Under the pieces are notes generated by a model. It had not been told where the DNA came from. It did not search any database and worked only from the letters and a program-made list of their open reading frames with translations. Made by a program: the position numbers and the translations under genes. From the NCBI RefSeq assembly GCF_020085105.1, contig NC_058047.1, positions 1,888,501 through 1,952,500 of the forward strand: a DNA stretch of 64,000 nucleotides, read 5' to 3'. The DNA comes from Siniperca chuatsi (taxonomy: Eukaryota; Chordata; Actinopteri; Centrarchiformes; Sinipercidae). Positions 9,784 through 23,600 of this stretch are shown piece after piece; position 1 is the first letter of the stretch, and the number at the start of each line of letters is the position of its first letter.

Positions 9784-12700
9784 GGCAGCTCGTGGCCTCA
9801 GTCTGCAGACTTTGGGACACGTCTGTGCTTTCATGTTCGCCTCATCAGTTTTTCCTGGCTGCCGTCTCGCGGAGGGCTAACTCAGAGCAGTGACACTGTG
9901 CATCCATTCCTCATGGTGAAAACATCCCTCTCTCGGCCCGCAGCAGTAAAGTGTGTGTGTGTGTGGAGGGTGTGGTGGGTGTGTATGGGAGAGTTTGCTG
10001 AATAGTTTGTGGTAGTTTACTGAGTTGATGAAGTGAGTCCAGTTTGGTGGAGGCCGATGATCCCTCGACGCTGAGGCGCTTTTTCTGACTGATGTCATTT
10101 GTCCTCTTTGTGTCTCTGTTTGTTTGTGTTTTCGGCTGTGCGATATGTAACTTTTCTTTTATTTCTAACTAATTTCATCTCTCGACACATCTCATCTCGT
10201 GATCAGTTTAATTTGTACACAATGGCCTTTATGATGTTTGTTTGTTATGAATTATTTGCTGATTAAAATTCACAATAATAGCAGTAATTACAACTAGAGC
10301 TGCAACGATTAGCCGATGAATCGATTAGCGGCTCGACTGCATAATAATTGGGCTATTTCGATAATCGATCAATCATGAAGCCGTTCAGCTCCAGCTTGTC
10401 ATTTGCGAGGATTTGCTGCTCTTTCTAAGTCTTGTGTTTTAGTAAATTGAGCATCTCTATCTATTTCGGAGTGTTGGTTGAACAAAACAATCTACATTTC
10501 AGTGATTCACTGATTAATCGAGAAAATGATCAGCAGGTTAATCGTTAGTTGCAGCCCTGATAACAATCATCGAGGATAATATCGCAATAAAGCCCACTTA
10601 TTTCATTTGTCCGTGTTTTTTTTCAGCACACCAACCTTTATCAAAATGGAAAAAGGTAATCGATGTCTGACCAAAGAATCTAAAGACCAAATCAGAAAAG
10701 TTAGTTTCTAAAAATCAGACAAGGTGGAAGGTGGTCTGTAGTGTTTTAATGAAAACACTTTTAATCGCCCTGCACTTTTCAAACCTCAGACTGATGCACC
10801 GGGATGTGTTTTTTAATCCCCCTGTCTGTGTGTTAGCTTTGGATAGATTTTCCCCACACTCAGTTGAACAAATGCACCACTCTCTGGGCTCACTGGTCTT
10901 TGCTTCCAGTTATCAGACTGGAAAACATGGTGGCTGTTTTGGAAACGTTGTCAGATTTCTTCTAAACTCTCTTTAGCAAAATCAGGTTTGTCACTGCTTT
11001 TGTTTCTGGATAACTCTGAGGAGAGAAAAAGGGCTGTGCAGATACAGAATTCTGATTCAAATTAAATCTGCAACTCCTACTTTAAATACTGGATAATGAG
11101 GTTCTGGAGGCCATATTTCACTAATTGCTCCAACATGTGTCTGTTGGGCTTTATGGATTCTTATGGGATATTTTCCAGACTAAAATCTAACAGCAACAAC
11201 AGAGTTTGTGAGATGCAGTTTGGTTCTGTGAGGCTAATAAAATGTGGATCCCTAGAAAAGAAATATACCAAACCACTGGTATAGAAGTTATTTACAATGA
11301 TGATGTTTAGAATATGAGTATCTTTAACATCTGGCAGTGTGGTGACTCATGTTTATCATCCACATGTTTTAGTGGATGTACAAACAGAGAAGCTCAGCAG
11401 GGTGCAACATCTGCTCTGCTGTCTGCTCTGTGGAGTTTCTGTTTCCTTCAGACCAGTGCTCATCTCATCAAGACCGTCAGTGACTCATGTATAGGGAGGG
11501 CTACCGATTGGTCAGAACCGGAATACCGTAAAGTTCCTGCAGCAGTCGGTATTTGAACTTCATTCGTTCATTTAACGTTCAGCATTTTCAGTTTGTGTAC
11601 TGTTAAATAAACCTCTTTACTACGTGTAGCCGTCCGCTGATGATGATCGTGTAACTACAATGTGGATGTGTTTCCGTTCTGTGGACAATATAGCGGACAG
11701 GTTGAAATGCTCTCAAAGTGAGTGAAAACACAGCTAACACTACGCGTTCAGCAGCTGTGTGTAATGGCGGTAACACTGGCGACCTAGTGGGTCAACATGC
11801 CGTATATTCGCAGTTTGGACATTTCTGAGCAAAGCGGCTGCTGCTGCGGCAGTCCACTCCCCAATATCAAAAATAATGCAAACACAGAAAAACACACAGT
11901 TGAACACCATTGAATCTCACTGTGTGAATCCTTGAGCTTCAACAAACATGTCCAGTGCATTTCCTTCCTCATAAACCATTTGCAAAGACAATTTTTTTTT
12001 AAAAAGTATTTTAAATCCTGCATTGTTGTTTACATCCAAGTTAAGTAGCTTTCAGTCTTCTTCTTCTCTGCCTTTGTTGGTGCAGCAGTCGATCAGTGGA
12101 ATAGTGTGAAACCATTGGCAGGACTGTGTATCACGTCACCCGCATGTGTGCATGTGTACATAAACAGAAAAACAGCTCCACAAGAGGTCAAAATCTCCAC
12201 AGAGAACCTTTAACTTCAGCTAAAGTTAGCATGGCTGGCTGTGATGCTGCGATGGCTCCTGCTGTCAAATTTAAGCAGCGCTCTGCTCTGAATGCCGTGC
12301 GTTTTCAAATTTACATCGAAGCTAACTACCTGCCTGTGCACATACAGCATATTGAGTCACTGAGCTGGTGTTTTGAGTGTTTGCAAGTCTCTCAAGTGGC
12401 TTCAAAGAATGTAACGTCTCTTCCTTCGAACTGCTTTGGAAACACAGGACTTAACTCAGTGCAGCATTACAACATCTCTTAAGACAGCATATGTGGCACC
12501 CGAAATGGATCATTATGTATGTGTTTGTAATTAAAATGCATTCCCATTTACAAAATCTAATTGTAGCAGAAATTTCACTAACAGTGCTGTAACAGTTGTA
12601 GAGATTCTGGCATCCCCACGCTTTGGTGTTTTCATCTGTCAGTCTGCCATTCTTCATGCTGTGTCACTCTGCCTCCAGCTGCCATTACACAATCCCTCAG

Positions 12701-15700
12701 ATATTCAGAGGAGCCGTGAGACTGTGAAACTTTCCCCCTTCAGATCTGAATCCGCTGCTCTCCACAAAGAGAGGAAACTGCTGCTGCTCAGGCTCTCTGC
12801 TGGAGACCCACCTGTTGTTTACTCAGACCGACTGACCGAGTGTCCACAGAACACAGATACTGCAAATACTGCTGCCATGCAACTTTTCACCTTGAACTCA
12901 GAAAGTATGTAATTACGTCACCAAATCTGTATGAAAGGAAAGGACACTATAGGCTGAAACTATAAAAATTGGAGCCTCATTGCACCCCTGTAAATTCTCT
13001 CATAATTCTCTAGTAAAGGGCTGTTCACCCAAAAAATATCCCCTATATATTCTTTCTTAAAGGAATAGTTCAACATTTTGATAAATGCATGTCCCTGCTT
13101 TCTTTCTGAGAGTGAGATATTCAGATCGATATCAGTCTCATGTTGGTGTGTTCAAATATGGAGCTTGAGTCAGGATGGGGTTAGCCTAGCTTAGCATAAA
13201 GAAGCAGGGGGAGACAGCTAGCCTGGCTCTGTCCAAAGTTCAAAAGGACACCTGCCGACACCTCTGAAGCTGAACACGTTCTGCCTCGTTTGTTTAACGC
13301 GTACACTAACAGAAATGTAAAAATGACACCTTGTGGTTTTGTGTAGTGAAATTCGTTTGTGCCTAGCTCCAGAAAGCAACTAACAAATAGTAAAAAAAAA
13401 AAAAAAAAAGAATACTATAGAATAAAATAAACCAAAAAAAATAAAATATTCTACAAAAGAAACGATAAAACAATAAATGTTTCAGAGAAATGAAACAGTG
13501 GAACAATATGACCATGGTTGAGTTTCAGAAAATTGAAACGATATAACCGGTACATATATTATATGCTGAGTTATGTGCTGGAACTATTTCTTGACAAACA
13601 ACAGTGTATCCATCCGCACAGTACTTCTGTGCAGTCAGATACAGTCAGTTTGTTCTCTGTACAGGCGCAGTGGCACCAAACCTGGCAACCTCACTGTGAT
13701 GACCTAACTCCCACTGAAATCACAACTTGTGTTTTTGTGTGCAGATTAAACAAACGAGATCCATGTGAACTAGTGAGCTTTCGATGTGTTGGTAGGTGTA
13801 TTTTTAAACTTTGGACAGAGCCAGGCTAGCTGTTTGCCCCTGCTTCCAGTCTTTATGCTAAGCTAAGCTAAGCTAAGCTATGCTGTCACATCAGGCTCAT
13901 TTCTTGCTTCACTGCACGATGTGCAGAATCATCTGTGACCCATCTGAGTTCAGAGAGGAGGGATGAGCTCAATAATTAACTCTCACTGCTCTGACATCAT
14001 GTCAGGAGAATTTTGTTTGCAGGCAAACTGCTTTTCTGCACTAAATGGCCAAAAGTGTGTGGACAGCCTAACATTGCAGATGCATTTTGAACATGTGACT
14101 GCGACACCAGGGGCATTAATGCCCTGCTATATCAGCCTCCACTCTTCTCAGTTCAGGCTTTCCACCAGATGTTGAACCTGCTGCAGGGGTTTGTTCTCAT
14201 TCAGACACAAAGAGCATCAGTGAGGTCCAACACTGATGTTGGTCATCAGGTCTGGCTCTCAAGTCTGTGTTCCAGTTCATCCCAAAGGTGTTGGATGGGG
14301 TTGAGGTCAGTCAAGTTCTTCCACACCAAACTGGGAAACCCATTTCTTTATGGAGCTGCTTTGTGCACGGGGACACTGTCACGATGAAACCGGAAAACAC
14401 AAACTGGAAGAACACCGTTGTCTAAAATATTATTGTTTGCTGGAGCGTTAAGATTTCTCTTCACTGGAACTAAGAAGCCTAGACCAAAGGCCAATGGCCA
14501 TATTCAGTTTGAGCTCAGTGTAGATGGAGGTTTCTCCGTCTTACAGCTGAACGTTCATGTCTGTATGCAGGTTATTACAGATTATGTGTCCGGTGCCGTT
14601 TGTCTGTCAGCAGGATTACGGAAAACCTTGGTGGAAGGGTGTAGCACGGGCCAAGGAAGAACCCATTACATTTTGGAGCGGATCCATGGCAAACAAACAT
14701 ATTAAAATATTTTATGGTCACGCTAGCTTCTCTGTCCTCTCTGTGTGTCCACACACACACACACACACACACAGCAGAGCAGTGAGGCCGCGGTGGAGAC
14801 AGTGAATCAGGTGAAGGGAAGGTAACAGTTGTACTTGAGTTGACGCCAACTCTACCAGCGGCACCTGCAGGCAGTGAACGCAGCAGCAGCAGAGGGAGGA
14901 GGACAGAGGACAGAGGACAGGAGGAAGGACCGACACTGACTGATGTCTGTGTTCTTCATTCTTCACTCAGTATTTTAATGTCAGGAATATTAGGCTGTTT
15001 ACTTTACTGACATTTTAGATTTGTTTCCACTGAAATATTATTATTGAGTGTATATATTGACTGTGCTGTTGTAAACTTTACTGTTGCTTCTCTAGAAACA
15101 ATATTTAGTTATATTTAATATATAAATTCTTATCCTGTACTGAATTTATTCTTTTTTAAAAATGATAATAACTTCTATGATATGCAGATGTGTATATCTT
15201 AGAAGACTGGACTATTGGCCTTGGCGGAGGTCTGTGCTCTCCGAGTGCCCTTCTAGTTCACGAGGAATGGAGGCAAAAATGTCAGCAGAAATTCAGAACT
15301 GGGCGTCAAGACCTTGACGTTCTTACCTGACGTCATCCCGGTATGATGGCATGCGAGTGTCAAACAGGCTCTGCAGCTCATAAAAGTCACTGACAGACAG
15401 ATACGTTGATTTATAAAGCTTACAAATGGTGATATCCATCTGAAGCAGCTACTCTATTTTAATAATCGGGGTATGTGAGAGTCAGAGAGCAGCTTTACTG
15501 TCAGTGGAATCGCATCAGGGCGGTAAAACCTGTCAGCTGTGTGAGGGATGTTTATTGATGTAACCTTTCCAAATGCAGCTCTCTATCATTATTGACAATC
15601 CCCTGCCTTGTGTCTCTTATGTATTCACCGTCGCTGACCTAAGCATCCATTTGTCTGAAAGATAAATCCCTGACCATCTGTGAAAAACACAGAATCCTCA

Positions 15701-17575
15701 AAGACTCTTCTAACCGTCTGGATAAAAAGATGTTCTGTCTGCTGCACCATAAAAAAGATTTTTGACTTGTTGTGAGTGTTTCCTAACAAATGTGTCAGCC
15801 GGAAATGAATGTGTACCACAATTTAAAAAGATTAATTCTTAGTTATATTGTCTATATCAGTGTCATTCTCCATTATTTTAGCTTTTTATACACAATAATG
15901 TGTTTATATTTTTCTTCTGTTGTGCAAAACAAGCAAGTGCCGTGTCTCAGTTTGGATACTTCTGTTAGTACACTTACATGTGTTTACACTATATACTAAC
16001 TGGCGTAGTGCGTGAATTTCTACAGGGCCGTGTTGTTTCAAATCGAACACTGCTGTTGTGCGCTGAAAATGACGGTCGCAACATTTGACTGTTTCTTCTC
16101 CATCTTCTTTTTATTGGCGAATTGGAACTGGACAGAGCCTTACCGCCAAAATAACCCAGTAAACATACTTATGGCTTCTTTTCGACAACAGTATAGTGGT
16201 ACTTAGTGGGAAAAACACATGTATAACTTACATTTGTATAGTCTGGTGTTAACCGGAGCAAACGCTGCAGCTGCCCTCCCCTTCAGCTACGTAGCCAAGA
16301 TGGCAACCACTGAGGGTGAGAAGTGTCCAGCGTTCCACACCGTTACGGGAACACCATCCGGGGACTCATAGTGCACTGCATTTTGCCATAATTGTCAGTG
16401 TGAACGCAAAATAGCAAGTGTAAGTACGGAAGAACGAGAATTGAGACACAGCTAAGGAGTTATGTCCAGTTACCGTCTTTGTTTTGATCAGGAAATGGAG
16501 TTGCAACCTTGGAAACACGTTGAAGTTTTATTGTGCAGCAGATGGACTCGAGTATCTAAGGATTCTATACCTTCAGAAATGGTTGGCTGATTGGCATCAG
16601 CTGTTTCATTAATTCATGCTTCACCATCACTGGCTCATTCCTCAGCTGTTTGGCTACCACCTGATCAGTAACGTCCAATCATATTTATGCAGGTGTACAG
16701 CGCCGCCATTAAAACCTGATACTTCTCACCGAGTACTGTGCTGATACCTTCATGCCAACACTGTTTGCAGCTCCTCCACCACCCCAACCATCCTCTTTTG
16801 TGCCTGGTCCTCTCAGGATGAACTGTAATAACTTTGGTGATCCTCAGACGTTTCACCTAGCGCCACCATCAGGTCAAAGGTTTAATGTCTCGAACACTTT
16901 GGTTTATGACCAAATACCTGCAGAACTAAAGCCATTTCCTTTGTGTTTAGAGCTGATTAGCAAATGTTAGCATGCTAACACATTAAACGTTAAGAACATT
17001 ATACCTACTAAACATCAATATGCTAGCAACGTCATTGCGGACATAATAGCATGCTGATGTTAGCATTTTGCTGAAAGCACTGCTGTGCCAAAGTACAGCG
17101 TCACAGAGCTGCTAGCATGACTGGAGACTCTTAGTCTGGTTGCTTGATAAATTACTTTTGACAGTTAATCGATGATTGTTGATGAATCTTCTGTTGATCG
17201 ACTAATTGATTGATTAATTAATTAATTTATCTTTCCAGCTTTTGAAGTATATGGTTGAAAGAGGAGAAGCAATGTTGGTTTGTATACCTAGCATTTCTGG
17301 TAATTTATATGTCACATGACTAATGAATGGGCTGTGTATAAAGAAATCTGAAGAGACCCCGTGTAATGTGACGAGGGCAAGAAACCTGAAATTATTTGGG
17401 AACAAATCACTGCTAAACTGGAGAGGAGAAGTGGAATGTGTTTCATTTTGATGGATTTGCATTGGAAGTCTCTCTGGTCTGCTCCTCGCTGTGTGTGTGT
17501 GTGTGTGTGCGTTCTCAAAATTAGAAAACGCACACACTAATATTTCTGTCAGCGACACACAGCGCCCCTCCTCTT

Positions 17576-17650
<75 letters not shown>

Positions 17651-20600
17651 TGTCTTTGTCCGACATTTTTCTGCCTTGCAGCGACTTACTCTGTGTCTCA
17701 GGTATTTCCTCCTGACAACACAAAGAGGCTCTTCTCTGGACTCCTCTGAGCAGCAGGCCACCATAATGCCCATAAATGTACAAAATAACATTCATTATTT
17801 CTAAGCATTTTATTGATCTTATTGCACTTCTAACTTCTTTATAAATCACTTGGGGGCATTTTTGAAATGTGCTTTATCGATGAGTTCTGGCTTGATGTGA
17901 GTTTTAGCAGTGAATGATACTGTGTGGAAACTTTAAACTGTTGAAGATATCAGCAGTGTCTCTGCATACTTGTGCACTTAGTCATCGTGTGTTTGTGTCA
18001 TGATTGTTAGTGTGTGTGTGAAAACACGCGTGTGCTGATGTCAATGTCAACACGCTCTCAGACCCCCACAGGGATATTCTCATTCTCTCTTTCACCCTTT
18101 GAGCTTATTGCGATTTACCTGTTGGACAACTTTTTTCATATTTCGAAATAATCATATCTAAATCTTACTGGCTCATTGTGCTGCAGAAGGTGTTCCACAA
18201 ACCACACACACACAGTGATTTTGTGCTTTCACAATTGAATCGTTCTGTTTAGTTTATAGGAGGTTTTGTTTTTAGTCCTGTTTGTTTGTTAGCAGGATGT
18301 CCCAAAAACTAGGTGACTGGTTTAAAGGTCCAGTGTGGAGGATTTTGTGGCATCTAGTGGTGAAATTGTAGTTTGCAACTGTTTGAATCCCGCTCGCCTC
18401 ACCCTCCCCTTCCAAGCGTGTAGGAGAAACTCGAGAAAAACGCAAGCGGCCCTCTCTAGAGCCAGTGTTTGGTTTGTCCATTCTGGGCTACTGTAGAAAC
18501 ATGGCGGTGCAACATGGCGGCCTCCGTGGAAGGGGACCCGCTCCCTCTGTAGACATAAAGGGCTTATTCTAAGGTAATGAAAAATGATTTTTATTTTCAG
18601 GTGATAATACACGAATGAAAACATACTTGTAAATATTATATTCCATTTCTGCCAATAGATCCTCCTAAATGTTACACACTGGACCTTCAAGTGAAAGATG
18701 TTGAAAAGTCAAGGTGCAAAGCACCTAGTTAGTTATTGGTGCAGATAAAAGATAAAAGAAGAGATAAAATATCTTGAAGCCTATCTTGAAATAACATTTC
18801 ACATCAAGAAGACTTCAACATAATGTGATGAAACCTGCAAGAACTCTGTGTTTAAGTGCAATAACTGTAAAGACGGGAAGAGCAGGTCTCTCCAGTCAAA
18901 CGGTGGCTTGTAGTAACTCTCACTCATAGTTCACATACCAACATACCTTCCAGTGAAAGGAGAGACTGGCATGTTTTCAAATTTGTCTATATACAATACT
19001 CACATGCCAATATGTATGTTTAAAGAGTTCTTGGTCACTGTGCTTCTGTCCATACTGGCCACGAAGTGGAGGGATAATAAGATTTTTTTTAGATGTCGAG
19101 ATGACATTTGACCTTTCAGCTGTATTTCAATGACTCTATTTTAACACGAGGCAGATTCTACAGCAACTCCTGGATGTATTTTTGACAAAAGCTGTTCAAA
19201 TTTGGCTAAATCCTTTACTAAATCCTGTGAACGCCTTTACACACACCGCTGGATTATTCTGTGGGTTTACAGTTGAGGTGCCACCGCAGTAACTGCGTTG
19301 CTTTACTTACACCTGCAACACGGATTAGTCCATAGGTGTGGCTCTTCGGGTTTCATGTTCTTGTTCATGTGCAACAGGTGTAACAAACTCCACACAGTCA
19401 TATTGTCCTGCAGTATTTTAAATGTTACGCAGCTGGTAAATGACAAACCATCAGCAAAAATGTTAAGCTTCCCTCACAGAACATAGCGCCCAACAGTCGG
19501 GCAGTTTATTACCGCTGACCTTCCTCTGACCTCAGTCCTGTCGGTCACTCAGGGCTCTCTCTGAAGTGTTCAAGAATAAATGAACAAACAGTAGAGAGTC
19601 AAGTGTTTTACTAGCAGACTGTTAAGACTTAGATTGTTGTGTGAGTCCCAAAATATGAGAAACTCATAGTTTGGAAGAATGTACCATGGATGTATAAAGA
19701 AAGAAATTATGGCTGGAGTTATGGTTTTCTGAAAATATTTGCAAGTCTACTCAGAGGAGGGTGTTACTGGTAAGGCATGTTCCAGACTTTGGTCAGACTT
19801 GCTGGCAGCTAAAATGTGGATAGAGAGGCTTGGCGGTGGCTCAGTGGTTAGCACTGTCCGCCGTGATGTCGTGGGATGGCGTATAAATAGCACGCCATTT
19901 TTAAGGACATTTCGTATGTCATGTCTACGCATTTTACGCCGTTACAGATGCCGCATTTCATGAGTTTTGGACATGCAGGAAAGAATGAAGTCAGGTGAGC
20001 TTCGTCAGGTGACCTTCATCATCATAGTCAGGTGATCTTTGTTGTCATGGTAACAATAATAAACATGTGGTTAATGTTGTAAAACGGTGGCAGTTCGGTT
20101 AGGTTTAAAATCATGGTTTGTGTTAAAATAAGTACGTCAGTTAAGTTAAATCAGTTAAGTTCCGTATGTGACTTAAATACGTTACTAAGTTAACTTACGT
20201 ACATAAGTTAAAATAAGTCACCGTTGACTTTTGGTTTCACGGGACACGAACAGCGGCCGTTGGTAGGTTCTTTCTGTGTGGAGTTTGCATGCTCTCTCCG
20301 ACTTCCACCCACAGGCCGCAGACATGTAGGTTAAGATGGGGACATGCGTCACGATTGTCTGGCCAATTAAAATATAGTGTGTGGTGTTCGTCGTTTGCCC
20401 TCTTTGGGGTAATGCTTATAATAATTAACACGCATCATTCAAATACTGATTTGGACTCGGATTACCATGGCAGTGGCAGAAGCTTTGAGGCTTTCACGTC
20501 AGCCTTAGAAATTACATGACTATTTGGGGCGTTGCTCAGATATGATCATGGTCACGTAGGTAAACAAAACTCCTGCTCCCGTCTGAAGGGTTCCCCGTAA

Positions 20601-23600
20601 CAAAGGTCGCAAAAAGCACCAAGTATCTGAGAGATACAGATTTATTAATAATAAAACTTTCCCGAAGCCTAGAAAAACAGTTTTTGTATGTGTTAGGTCT
20701 ATGAGATAAGCTGGCAGGTTCAGGCAAAGAGTGAGTGAGCAACTTTAACTGGAATTAACCATCTTGGAACAAATCACCCAGTTCTCACATTACATGCTCA
20801 GTGTTTACAGGCTGGAACGCCCTTCAGTAACGAGACAAGAAAAGTCCAACTATGAGCATGATGTCGTCAACATAATCAGTCTGTGGTTAACATGGCTCCA
20901 CCTTTACATCACTGTAGTGACCGCATTATTAGTCTCAATATAAACACATTAATGTTTGCATGACTTGAGTGCTGCTGATGTGTCTGTGTGTTTAGAGGCG
21001 AGGTCTGTCTGCTGTGGTTAATTTGCTCTACGTGACTCCGTTATGTTGCTTTTTATGACACTTTTGTCTTTGTCTGTTTTGCTTTATATAATGTCTTTAC
21101 AATCTGTGTCCACCACTTTGCACAATATTCAGTTTTGATTGGTGTGAATGTTTTTTACTCGTGCCAGGGGACAGAAAATGAGAAGCAGCATTTACAGTAT
21201 TGCTGATTTAATAAGAACTGTCCCTGGAAAAACAAAAACAAAACCGTACACAAATACCAAAAATAAACCAATTACCATGAGAAAATGGTCACTGATGATG
21301 AAAGAGAGGGACAGAGCTGTGTGCAGCGTGCTGCGACGTGATGTTACTGATAGTTCTGGTTTCACGCACAGCTGATTATGTACAAGGTGATGTGAGTAAC
21401 AAAGCTCTAAGTGTGTGCATGCATCAGTATGAATCATATAACATTCAAAACAGCATAGATCAGAGATTCTTAAATTGTGAGGCGCCTCCCACGGGAGAGT
21501 TGGGGCGGGGGGACGTGAGGCAAAGATAGCGTGTGAGGTGAAAGAGACAGGTACATGCCGTTGCTCTAAAACCAACAGTGAGTTAGTTATTGTAGTGTGG
21601 CTGATTTGACGGCTCACCAACGCGGTCAGCAGTTCCAGCAGCAGCTGTGACGCACAGCTCATGGAGACGATTAAAGTAATTAAAAACACTTAGTGCCCCG
21701 TTGCCTCAATTCATTCTCAGAGTCATAACTCTGAACACAGACATGATGCACATGTTTTTAGATTCTGTGTGACTTGCACTTTCCAAAGATATCATTGGCA
21801 TATCCAGCATAAATCCTCACCTTTAAGAAGCTATAATCAGCAAATCTTCTATATTTAAACTTTTGACAGGCCGTATGAAGGTGTGTCTGAATATTTCATC
21901 CCTCCTCCGGGCACCTTCCTGTGTTTGCATGTAACCATTCAACCTGAAATGGGAATATATTAAACAAAGAGTGGCTGGAGATATTTTGCATAAACAGCAG
22001 CTAAGCAAATCGATGAAGGCCGATGTCACAGCCATTCAAATCAACTCCGAGCAGCGTGAACCAAGATGAACTTGGAGGAGGAATCACTGAAGAACAAGTT
22101 TCTTCTCCACCCTGAATTTGTGCTGCAGCTTCTCAAATTGCAGAGAATGAGTCAATTATAACAGAAAATGTCTCTCACAGCTGGCAGCCAGAGCGGACCA
22201 AGCCTCTGAAGGATTGAACCAGCTGACAAATAAAATCCATTTTCAGGATTTGGAGCTGCAGTGCAGAAACGGAAGAATAAAACTTCTCTAGCGTCTGTAA
22301 GATGAAACCTGCAGCTTTTATGATCCTCCCAGAGTGACTCACGGCTTCTGCTTTATTGGAAAAAGGATAACCTTCACCTGACTGGATGCTGTTGTGCAGA
22401 AGTAGAAGCCAATATTTTGTCCTGACAGTGGCACAAAGTGGAAAGACAATGGAGCTCATCCTCTGGGGAGCACGAATGCGGTGTTTAAATTTTGTGGCAA
22501 CATGCCCATTAGATTTAGACATTTTTTTGTATTGATGGTGTCACTAGAGACAAAGTCATGGGGTCAGCAAACATTTGGATCCTACCCCCTAAATATGCAC
22601 AGACAATTGTACGTAAATCTGGCAGGTTGTTGAGTTTTGGACAGACGAACAGACCATCCAGTGGACCTTCTGGTCAGGAGATGGAAACTGCCCACGACTG
22701 GGAGCAGGATGTCCACTCTGATTAGCTGATCAGTGGGGGAACGGCCTCATCGGGGTCACCGGGGAGCCGAGAGACAGGGCTAACCTTTTTACACGCTGCA
22801 TTGTTCAGGACTGAGGAAAAAACAAGGAGGTCCCCTGAGATCCCTCATCAACAGCTTCAAACTGCAGCTGCTGATGAAGAAACAACCTCTCCCTTACTTA
22901 CACCGTGAACAACATACCCTCAATTAATCCTTCATATACCCCCGAAAACACACCAAACACCTTCATCTATTTTTGAAAATATATTTTCTCATTTATTTAT
23001 TTAGTTTTTTAATATATATATAATTTCTTGCATGACAAATTATCAAATTATAATGGCAAAAATAATGAAAGATATAACTGCTAACCTCTGCTGTATTGTT
23101 AATACACTAACGCTACTTGTTTAGTTTCATTTCTAGAGACTTGATACTTGATAATAGATAATGTTACAAATGCCTATTTGTATTACTACGAATTTTAAGG
23201 TAAAGATCAGGGGATTAACTTTGATGTCATTAAAAATGCTCCCAGACTTTGTTTGTTTCTCTGCCCTGTAACTGAGCCGCAGAAACCCACACGTATTTTC
23301 CTTTCTCGACTCTTTTTTTAATCTGAATACATCCCTAACCCAGACACACAGTGCGATGGAGCACCGCAGGTTCAGTTTCCATAGTGATGTGCAGCCGGTT
23401 GTTGTGGCCCTGTGCCATCATCCCCGCTGTAAAACATCCTGCTGCTACCCAGAGAGATAATGACAGAGCCATAAACCCCGACATTAACACTGACTGTACA
23501 GTAAGAGAGAGAACAAACAGCAGCTGCACGCTCAGGCATGTTGATCCATTAAGTGGAGGATGTGTCAGTGGCAATTACCAATAAAAAATGGTGGATATTG

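Noticed and set aside
9320..9880. 186-residue open frame on + strand in niban1 intron 1
   Set aside because: It runs through a (GT)n microsatellite (CVCVCVC), has no recognisable domain and no splice or start context. A chance frame.
19829..19858. Possible tRNA gene (GGTGGCTCAGTGGTTAGCAC)
   Set aside because: Resembles an A-box, but there is no B-box or cloverleaf nearby; it is the start of a SINE-like repeat.
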